Below are positions 1 through 5,135 of a stretch of 5,969 nucleotides of DNA, piece after piece (within the stretch, counting starts at the first letter, position 1; the number at the start of each line of letters is the position of its first letter). The stretch covers positions 1-5,969 of the forward strand of contig CALCSP010000196.1 in assembly GCA_937893785.1 (NCBI GenBank). Reading direction: 5' to 3'. Both the position numbers and the translations under genes were made by a program. The DNA is from an uncultured Verrucomicrobiales bacterium (GTDB taxonomy: Bacteria > Verrucomicrobiota > Verrucomicrobiia > Verrucomicrobiales > DEV007). Below the pieces are notes generated by a model, which was not told where the DNA came from, ran no database searches, and worked only from the letters and a program-made list of their open reading frames with translations.

Positions 1-2
1 AT

Positions 3-92
3 GATCACGATGATCGCGAAGATCACGAAGATCACGGTGATCACGATGATCACGATGATCACGATGATCACGATGATCACGATGATCACGGT
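3..92 (+). repeat. 9-bp tandem repeat GATCACGAT encoding Asp-His-Asp
   Basis: Ten consecutive 9-bp units run from position 3 to 92. Six match GATCACGAT exactly (unit 3-11 and the five uninterrupted units 39-83). The others differ by one or two bases (GATCGCGAA, GATCACGAA and GATCACGGT twice). The unit is a multiple of three, so gain or loss of copies keeps the barrel gene in frame and only changes the length of the Asp/His loop. The array may extend left of the window. The same bases read in frame 1 give a meaningless M-I-T repeat. Confidence 0.95.
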
Positions 93-398
93 GATGAGCA
101 CCATGACGAAGATGAATCCATCCGTGATAGCTTTGGTGAGGTTGGCTTATACAGCAGCGTTGTTTACGGAATCAACGACCAACTGGAAGCCGGACTTCGT
201 GCCGGTTGGGTATCTGGCATTTCCGAAGCCGGACTCGACGAGCGCCTCAGGCTATCCCCCTCCCTCACTTGGTATAATGAGGACCGCACCATGCAGGCAC
301 GTGTGCAATACAATTGGGATCACTCCGATGACTTTGGCGACGAGCACTCAATCTGGTTCCAGCTCGGATTGAACTTTGGCGGACCGGAGGTTCGCTAG
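3..398 (+). CDS. Outer-membrane beta-barrel protein with Asp/His-rich loop, C-terminal part (5' end outside window)
   Basis: This is the open 3' end of a gene that begins left of the window; about 131 codons are visible before the TAG at 396-398. The visible part starts with an Asp/His-rich stretch (repeats of D-H-D, then DEHHDEDES). Alternating polar/aromatic segments typical of outer-membrane strands follow: GLYSSVVYGI, LEAGLRAGWVSG, LRLSPSLTWY, MQARVQYNWDHS and a final SIWFQLGLNFG. The last strand is followed by a short GGPEVR tail rather than ending in the usual terminal Phe. The His-rich stretch would form a loop or turn able to bind Zn(II) or similar ions. Together with the metal ABC transporter genes starting 13 nt downstream, this suggests a porin or receptor for zinc entry across the outer membrane. 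Family assignment rests on strand pattern and context. A TonB-dependent receptor (ZnuD-like) C-terminus is an alternative, because no plug domain can be seen here. Confidence 0.75.
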   Translation, partial: DHDDREDHEDHGDHDDHDDHDDHDDHDDHGDEHHDEDESIRDSFGEVGLYSSVVYGINDQLEAGLRAGWVSGISEAGLDERLRLSPSLTWYNEDRTMQARVQYNWDHSDDFGDEHSIWFQLGLNFGGPEVR

Positions 399-403
399 CT
401 TGC

Positions 404-408
404 AAGGT
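404..408 (+). promoter_or_regulatory. Weak Shine-Dalgarno AAGGT for the binding-protein gene
   Basis: AAGGT lies 3 nt before the ATG at 412, which is closer than the optimum. It is the only purine-rich element between the TAG at 396-398 and that ATG, so it gives modest support to 412 as the start codon. Confidence 0.3.
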
Positions 409-411
409 AAA

Positions 412-1359
412 ATGCCTAAACTAGCAATTAAAGGATCAGGGCCTTCCATTTGGAAGGCCCTGATTTTATTGATAATTGGCACTGGGAGCTTTTTTGCCAA
501 TCCCGTATCCTCTAGGGCTGCCTTGGAAGTTGCCACTCTGCACCCCATGGTTACTGACCTCGCTCGAGAGGTCGGGGGAAAACATGTGATTGTGTTCCCG
601 CTAATGAACCCTGGCGAAGACATCCATAACTTCCGGCCGAGCTCTACTGACATGGCAAAAGCGCGAAGTGCTGATATACTTCTTGCCTCCGGAAAAGGGC
701 TGGAACTCTACCTGCCGCGACTCAGGCAAACATTGGGCGGTTCAACACATGTCATTGAAGCAGGCAATGCCGTACGTTCTGTGAAGCTGTCGGCTAAGGA
801 TGCTTTATTTGCATGCTGCCCAGAACATGCTGCAGGCAGTATTGATCCGCACTGGTGGCATAGTATTAGTGGCATGAAAAGAGCAGCCACATATGTGGCA
901 CGGGAATTCGGGAAAATTGATCCCTCTAACAAGGAAGCCTTTGCCTACAATGCCAAGAATTGGGGGAAGCAACTGGACAAACTCGAGACGTGGGCAAAGC
1001 GAGAAATCTCAAAGATCCCCCGTTCCAAGCGCTATCTGGTTACCGCCCACGCAGCTTTTGGCTACTTCTGCAGGGAATTTGGGTTTCGGTCCATTCCTAT
1101 TGCCGGACCGAGTGAGGGAAATGTGTCCTCAAAATACCTTGCTATAGCCATTGGGGAAATCCGGAAGAATTCGGTGCCCGTTGCTTTCCCGGAGGTTAAT
1201 GCAAATCCACGCGCACTGGACAGTATTATAAAGACAGTTGGGATACGTAGAGGAAAAGCCCTTATTGCCGATGGTTCGGCAAGTTCAGCATCGACATACA
1301 GGGCATTTATGGAGCACAATATTAAAGTAATTGTCAGCGGCTTAACCGGAGCCCCCTAA
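412..1359 (+). CDS. znuA: Periplasmic zinc/manganese-binding protein of ABC transporter (ZnuA/TroA family)
   Basis: This 315-residue cluster A-I solute-binding protein captures a divalent metal in the periplasm and hands it to the permease encoded downstream. Residues 1-36 look like a signal peptide: a basic n-region, a hydrophobic core around ALILLIIGTGSFF, and possible cleavage after VSSRA. Family landmarks follow: ATLHPMVTDLAREVGG at 41-56, EDIHNF with ligand H72, DPHWWH with H147, TAHAAFGYF with H213, FPEVNANPRALDSI at 259-272 and IADGS with D287. A His-His-His-Asp set is the arrangement of zinc-type members, since Mn-type PsaA/MntC carry Glu at the third place. The His-rich loop of classical ZnuA is missing; ALFACCPEHAAG (131-142) stands before the second ligand. 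The ATG at 412 is chosen because it gives a complete signal peptide. An in-frame TTG upstream at 376 overlaps the barrel gene, and a TTG at 469 would remove the basic n-region. A terminator-like hairpin lies inside the leader codons. Confidence 0.9.
   Translation: MPKLAIKGSGPSIWKALILLIIGTGSFFANPVSSRAALEVATLHPMVTDLAREVGGKHVIVFPLMNPGEDIHNFRPSSTDMAKARSADILLASGKGLELYLPRLRQTLGGSTHVIEAGNAVRSVKLSAKDALFACCPEHAAGSIDPHWWHSISGMKRAATYVAREFGKIDPSNKEAFAYNAKNWGKQLDKLETWAKREISKIPRSKRYLVTAHAAFGYFCREFGFRSIPIAGPSEGNVSSKYLAIAIGEIRKNSVPVAFPEVNANPRALDSIIKTVGIRRGKALIADGSASSASTYRAFMEHNIKVIVSGLTGAP
435..470 (+). terminator. Intrinsic-terminator-like hairpin inside the znuA leader codons
   Basis: The arms at 435-447 and 452-464 are perfectly complementary over 13 bp (ATCAGGGCCTTCC / GGAAGGCCCTGAT), closing a 4-nt ATTT loop. 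The 3' arm is followed by TTTATT, so the transcript would end in a U-rich tract (UUUUAUU from 464). Two G-U pairs and one A-U pair can extend the stem outward. This is the standard form of a Rho-independent terminator and follows the stop codon of the barrel gene by 36 nt. It lies within codons 8-20 of the predicted binding protein, so it could be a full terminator (if that protein starts later) or a partial attenuator. Complementarity is certain; the activity is inferred. Confidence 0.7.
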
Positions 1360-1375
1360 AGTTACACCCCAAAAA

Positions 1376-1849
1376 ATGCGAGGGTTTCCATTACTTAATT
1401 TGCTCATCGTTATCGCGTTTTTCGCGTTGGCATGGTTTCCGTTGCAACACCTGACTGGCCAATCAGAAAGCTCTGACCCACTGCAGACTCAGCAGCAAGC
1501 TGCCCCCGTTCAAGCTGCTGAAGGATTCAGCTTTCGCATAATCAGCTCACACCCCCTGAAAAACGTTTATCTGGATTACCTCGGTAAGCGCCTGCTAACT
1601 GTCCAAGATCCCGGAAATGAGGCAGAGATTGAGCGCGTCATAAATGGCATAACCATTGCCGAACAGGAAATTGAGTTCTGGATTGAGGCAGAACTGAAAA
1701 GTGCCCCAAAATCCGGTGAAAGACCTGTGATTCAACTTGAAATGATTCGGGAAGGTTTGGAAAACAGACCAACATCGGTTAATGTCTGGGGGCAAGAGGG
1801 GGAATCTCGTATTGAAACAAACGCCATCATCTTCCGTCCTGCCATCTAA
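1376..1849 (+). CDS. Membrane-anchored periplasmic protein of unknown function in the zinc operon
   Basis: I do not recognise this 157-residue protein. Residues 5-25 form one hydrophobic segment (PLLNLLIVIAFFALAWFPL) preceded by a single Arg, suggesting an N-terminal anchor or uncleaved signal with the rest in the periplasm. A low-complexity linker rich in Gln, Ser and Ala follows (about 28-49). The domain from about 50 to 157 has alternating short hydrophobic stretches (FSFRIISS, VYLDYLG, IEFWIEAEL, PVIQLEMI, SRIETNAIIFRPAI), which suggests a mainly beta fold with one helix near 82-95. It has no Cys and, after the linker begins, only one His (H59), so it is unlikely to be a metal chaperone of the His-rich type. 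It lies 16 nt after the binding-protein gene and 6 nt before the ATPase gene, so it is almost surely co-transcribed with the transporter. Assembly, stabilisation or docking of the binding protein are possible but unproven roles. No Shine-Dalgarno is seen at a useful distance from its ATG. Confidence 0.8.
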   Translation: MRGFPLLNLLIVIAFFALAWFPLQHLTGQSESSDPLQTQQQAAPVQAAEGFSFRIISSHPLKNVYLDYLGKRLLTVQDPGNEAEIERVINGITIAEQEIEFWIEAELKSAPKSGERPVIQLEMIREGLENRPTSVNVWGQEGESRIETNAIIFRPAI

Positions 1850-1855
1850 TGAAAG

Positions 1856-2683
1856 ATGCTTAAGGAACTAGAAAAGTTACCACTGCCTCATGACTGTGGT
1901 TCCCCATCAAGGCACGAGCTAAGAGTAAGCGGACTCACCGTGCGCTATTCAGAGACACTTGCCCTCTCGTCCGTTGACCTGAACACTCATTGCGGTCGTT
2001 GTCTGGCTATGGTAGGTCCAAATGGTGCGGGTAAGAGCACATTAATCAAATCAATGGCCGGATTGGTAACCCCGGAATCAGGGGAAATCTCATGGCGTGG
2101 CAAGCCTCTTGCACGTTCCACTACAGAGATTGCTTATCTTGCGCAACGGCGTCTTGTCGACTGGCACTTTCCACTCACTGTTCGTGGCCTCGTTGAAATG
2201 GGACGATTCCCCCATCTGGGCTGGTGGAGAAAATTCAGAAACTCTGACCACAAAGTCGTTGATAATGCATTGGAAGCAATGCGGCTAGCCGATCTTGCGA
2301 ATCGACAAATCAGTGCTCTGTCTGGCGGACAACAACAACGAGCCTTCGTTGCTAGGGCACTGGCTCAAGAAGCGCATGTTCTGCTGCTCGACGAACCCTT
2401 CACCGGACTTGACCGCCCATCACAGGAACTTCTCACGGAACTTTTGGGACTCCTAGCCTCTGGAGGACGCCTGATTATTGCCGCTCACCACGATCTTTCA
2501 AGCGTAGCCGAAACTTTCGATGAAGTTCTTTTATTAAATCAGAAGGCTATTGCATTCGGACAAGTCGCTGAGGTATTTAACGGTGAAAACCTTACCGCTT
2601 GTTTCGGTAAGAACTACGACTTCTTCAAGGACACACAGGAAAATCAACGTCCTGTTCCCCCCCACACCTCAATGCGAGGCTAG
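1856..2683 (+). CDS. znuC: Zinc/manganese ABC transporter ATP-binding protein
   Basis: This 275-residue cytoplasmic ATPase powers metal import with the permease encoded 5 nt downstream. All nucleotide-binding motifs are present: Walker A GPNGAGKST (54-62), Q-loop YLAQ with Q97, signature LSGGQ (155-159), Walker B VLLLDE (175-180), D-loop TGLD (183-186) and the switch His in AAHHD (H212). The segment VDWHFPLTVRGLVEMGR (101-117) is characteristic of the Mn/Zn/Fe group (MntB/TroB/ZnuC relatives). Compared with minimal members it has about 20 extra residues before the first strand and a polar, Pro-containing C-terminal tail. The ATG at 1856 follows the upstream TAA by 6 nt; GAAAG before it is only a poor ribosome site. 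Metal preference cannot be read from the ATPase, so the zinc label comes from the binding protein. Confidence 0.95.
   Translation: MLKELEKLPLPHDCGSPSRHELRVSGLTVRYSETLALSSVDLNTHCGRCLAMVGPNGAGKSTLIKSMAGLVTPESGEISWRGKPLARSTTEIAYLAQRRLVDWHFPLTVRGLVEMGRFPHLGWWRKFRNSDHKVVDNALEAMRLADLANRQISALSGGQQQRAFVARALAQEAHVLLLDEPFTGLDRPSQELLTELLGLLASGGRLIIAAHHDLSSVAETFDEVLLLNQKAIAFGQVAEVFNGENLTACFGKNYDFFKDTQENQRPVPPHTSMRG
2676..2679 (+). promoter_or_regulatory. Shine-Dalgarno GAGG for the permease gene
   Basis: GAGG ends 9 nt before the ATG at 2689 and lies within the last codons of the ATPase gene, so translation of the two is probably coupled. It is the best-spaced ribosome site in the window. Confidence 0.45.
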
Positions 2684-2688
2684 CCCCT

Positions 2689-3543
2689 ATGGATTGGATT
2701 ACCGAGCCTCTGAGCTATGAGCATATCAGACGCGGTCTGATCATTTGCGTATTGGTTGGTTTCACAAACGGCTATCTGAGTGCGTTCATCGTTCTGAGGA
2801 AGTCGGCCCTTCAGGTCGGATCACTCTCCCACAGCCTTTTACCTGGAATCGGTGTCGGCATCATTCTATTTGGCTTAAGCCAGGCTAGCGCTTTTGCAGG
2901 AGCACTCGTCGCAGCCCTAATCGTTGGTCTTGGAAGTCTGCTGGTTGCACGCAGTTCACGTCTCGGACAGGAAACCGCCCTGGCCATACTATTTACCACT
3001 GCTTTTGCGGCGGGATTGCTGCTACTTGAGTTCGCTCCGGTCAATGTGGATGTCGATCACTACCTATTCGGTAATATCCTTTTCGCCACTGACGCTGACC
3101 TAATGACCGTATTCTGGGTATCCGCATTAGCGCTAACACTACTCACCTTATTAAGGAGACCGATTATCGTCATGTTGTTTGAACCTGATGCAGCCCGCGC
3201 CTTGGGCATCCCCGTTCGCACTCTCAACTACCTGCTGCTTGGACTGTTGATCCTTGTTCTGATCTCAACGCTACAAGCAGTCGGTTGCCTGTTGGCACTT
3301 GGCCTCCTTGTCACACCGGCCGCAACCGTCTACCTGCTGACAAATCGGGCTGAAGTATTGTTCTGGGGAGGAGGGCTTGTAGGAATGAGCGCCGCTGCCA
3401 TTGCCTTGATCGCCTCACATCATCTCAACTTCAGCCCCGGATCAACCATCATTCTCACTCTGGGAGCAATTTTTGCCCTTGCTTTCCTGTTCAGTCCAAG
3501 ACACGGGATTATCGCAAGTCTGCAAAATCGTCGGACATCCTGA
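2689..3543 (+). CDS. znuB: Zinc/manganese ABC transporter permease (ABC-3 family)
   Basis: This 284-residue inner-membrane protein forms the metal channel. It is nearly all hydrophobic, with roughly eight or nine membrane segments (about 15-37, 48-62, 67-87, 96-114, 138-156, 181-203, 205-218, 222-243 and 250-269). ABC-3 landmarks are SHSLLPG (47-53), YLFGNILF (125-132), the cytoplasmic coupling stretch FEPDAARALGIPVRTLNY (164-181), and QAVGCLLALGLLVTPAAT (196-213). These motifs resemble the MntB/PsaC/TroC branch more than Escherichia coli ZnuB. The ATG at 2689 is 5 nt after the ATPase stop, with GAGG at 2676-2679 as a plausible ribosome site inside the end of the ATPase gene. The protein ends in a basic tail (LQNRRTS). 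It is the last gene of the operon on this strand before a 120-nt gap. Confidence 0.95.
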   Translation: MDWITEPLSYEHIRRGLIICVLVGFTNGYLSAFIVLRKSALQVGSLSHSLLPGIGVGIILFGLSQASAFAGALVAALIVGLGSLLVARSSRLGQETALAILFTTAFAAGLLLLEFAPVNVDVDHYLFGNILFATDADLMTVFWVSALALTLLTLLRRPIIVMLFEPDAARALGIPVRTLNYLLLGLLILVLISTLQAVGCLLALGLLVTPAATVYLLTNRAEVLFWGGGLVGMSAAAIALIASHHLNFSPGSTIILTLGAIFALAFLFSPRHGIIASLQNRRTS

Positions 3544-3663
3544 AGTCTTATCACCATAATCTTGCAAGAAGGCAGAGCACACACTCCTTCATGTTCCTTG
3601 TTGCTCAAGTGATGCAATCTGACTAAATTCTCAAACCACTCCTACCAAATTACACTGATCAAC
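3544..3663 (+). other. Intergenic gap without a clear terminator or promoter
   Basis: This 120-nt gap separates the metal operon from the oxidoreductase gene. The only structure is an imperfect inverted repeat, GCAAGAAGG (3564-3572) against CCTTGTTGC (3596-3604), with one central mismatch and a 23-nt loop. It competes with GAAGG (3568-3572) / CCTTC (3586-3590). No T-rich tract follows. No good -35/-10 pair is visible, and there is no Shine-Dalgarno before the ATG at 3664. Confidence 0.5.
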
Positions 3664-5040
3664 ATGAAGCGCCGAGCAGCTCTCAAGAAAACTTCAACAG
3701 CCCTAGGCTTCACTTTCATTCCCTCTTATCTGGCTACAGGTGCCAGAGCTGAGGGGGATCCTCAACCACCCAGTAAACGCATCAATCTTGGCTGTGTTGG
3801 GGTTGGCGGCAGAGCTGGTGGCGTCATCCCTAGCCTCTGCGGGAAAGGCAATGCACAACCCGTAGCGTTTGCAGATGTGGACTACTCGGCACGCAATGTG
3901 GAGAAAAATATTAAACGCTGGCCAGGCGTGAAACAATATGCCGACTTTCGCAAAATGATGGATCAGTCAGGCAAAGATATTGATGCCGTAAGCGTGGTGG
4001 TCCCGGATCACTCCCACTTCTGTGCAACCATGCTTGCCATGTCCATGGGAAAGCATGTCTATGTGGAAAAGCCCCTCACCCACTCCTTTCAAGAAGCTGA
4101 ATTACTCATGAAAGCTGAAAAGAAATTCGATGTGGTCACCCAGATGGGCAATCAGGGACATACCGGCACCTCATCCAACCAGTTCCGTGAATGGGTAAAG
4201 CGAGGCATCATCAAGAATGTCACTCAGGTCGATGCCTGGAAGGGACCCAGCTGTTTCTTCATGCAAAAGGACAAGAGAATCCAAGACTGGCCGAAAGAAG
4301 AAGACCAACCAAAGGGCCTGAACTGGGATCTTTGGGTCGGTCCAGCTGAACACCACCCCTTCAGTCGCATGTATCATACATTTGAATGGCGGGGATTCCA
4401 CCCCTATGGCTCAGGCATGCTGGGGGACTGGGGATGCCACATTATCGACATGATCCATCACTATCTCGATCTTGGACTACCAACAAAAATCAAGGCTCAG
4501 CGCATGGATGATCACAACAGAGTGATCTTTCCGCTTAACTCCCACATGCAATTTGAGTTCCCTGCCCGTGGCAAGCATCCCGCCTTAACGCTAAACTGGA
4601 AGGATGGGGCAGATTGCCGCGCTCAAGTACCAGAAAAATACTGGGACACACCTGAGAAAGCACCACGACTCGGGGGCGCAGGAACCTTATTCAAGGTTGG
4701 CGGCGAAGATTACATGGTTCAGCGCAACTCCCATGGCGGTGGTTCACGTCTACTTCCCTATGCAAAATCTCAAGACCTTGATCTAAAGACGGAAAACATC
4801 CGCGAGAATCACGCTGAATCCTTCGTACAAGCCTGCATGGGCAATGGCAAAACATGGTCACCATTTAGTGTTGGAGGAGAACTCACCCAAGTTCTCACAC
4901 TTGGATGCATCGCCCAATACTACAATAGAGATCTCGAGTTTGATCCCAAGTCAAAGCAGATCACCAATGACAAAGAGGCTAATGCCCGCCTCTCCATAGT
5001 TCCTCGTAAGGGTTGGGAAGAGTTCTACAAAATGGTCTAG
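3664..5040 (+). CDS. Exported Gfo/Idh/MocA-family oxidoreductase
   Basis: This 458-residue NAD(P)-dependent oxidoreductase acts by family on sugars, inositols or glycoside-derived compounds; its own substrate cannot be deduced. The leader has a twin Arg (KRRAALKK at 2-9), a hydrophobic stretch TALGFTFIPSYLA and a likely cleavage after ARA (27-29). This is Tat-like, although Ala replaces the Phe of the RRxFLK consensus. The Rossmann nucleotide loop is GCVGVGGRAG (43-52), followed by PDHSH (114-118), the family-typical EKPLTH (135-140), NQGH (163-166) and GDWGCHIIDM (254-263), where H259 and D262 occupy the usual active-site region. GMLGDWGCH and the long Trp-rich middle section are typical of the large secreted paralogue groups in Planctomycetes and Verrucomicrobia. 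The length is normal for that group. It may be monocistronic, with 120 nt before it and a convergent gene after it. Confidence 0.93.
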   Translation: MKRRAALKKTSTALGFTFIPSYLATGARAEGDPQPPSKRINLGCVGVGGRAGGVIPSLCGKGNAQPVAFADVDYSARNVEKNIKRWPGVKQYADFRKMMDQSGKDIDAVSVVVPDHSHFCATMLAMSMGKHVYVEKPLTHSFQEAELLMKAEKKFDVVTQMGNQGHTGTSSNQFREWVKRGIIKNVTQVDAWKGPSCFFMQKDKRIQDWPKEEDQPKGLNWDLWVGPAEHHPFSRMYHTFEWRGFHPYGSGMLGDWGCHIIDMIHHYLDLGLPTKIKAQRMDDHNRVIFPLNSHMQFEFPARGKHPALTLNWKDGADCRAQVPEKYWDTPEKAPRLGGAGTLFKVGGEDYMVQRNSHGGGSRLLPYAKSQDLDLKTENIRENHAESFVQACMGNGKTWSPFSVGGELTQVLTLGCIAQYYNRDLEFDPKSKQITNDKEANARLSIVPRKGWEEFYKMV

Positions 5041-5105
5041 CCATTTTAAGATCCTGATAAGGGATTAACTATTCCTAAGCTCCAATCTGCACGTGAGTGC
5101 GGCAC

Positions 5106-5135
5106 TTTATCAGCGCTTAAAATGACGCTGATGAA
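5106..5135 (+). other. Stem-loop at the convergent gene ends
   Basis: TTTATCAGCG (5106-5115) pairs with CGCTGATGAA (5126-5135) over 10 bp including one G-U pair, leaving a 10-nt loop. It covers the stop codon of the minus-strand esterase. No T-rich tract follows on either strand, so it is not a standard terminator. It could protect transcript 3' ends of the oxidoreductase message. Part of it is esterase coding sequence, so it may be chance. Confidence 0.25.

Noticed and set aside
1..372. A frame-1 open frame beginning with repeated M-I-T residues.
   Set aside because: It is the wrong frame of the 9-bp repeat. Frame 3 gives an Asp/His loop and amphipathic barrel strands up to the TAG at 396-398, which is far more protein-like.
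376..411. TTG at 376 as an earlier start for the binding protein.
   Set aside because: It overlaps the end of the barrel gene, has no ribosome site, and adds charged residues before an already complete signal peptide that starts at ATG 412.
348..653. A minus-strand open frame across the barrel/binding-protein junction.
   Set aside because: It lies opposite well-supported coding sequence, shows no recognisable domain, and is a shadow frame.
2657..2663. A run of seven C near the end of the ATPase gene, as a phase-variable tract.
   Set aside because: It is short and lies in the non-conserved C-terminal tail after all catalytic motifs. The reading frame is intact, so there is no sign of switching.
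3564..3604. Possible terminator after the permease gene.
   Set aside because: The stem has a central mismatch, a long loop and no following T-rich tract, so it is too weak to call.
3598..3627. Possible promoter TTGTTG with a GACTAA/ACTAAA -10 region before the oxidoreductase.
   Set aside because: The -10 element matches the consensus at no more than three of six positions, and PVC promoter preferences are unknown here.
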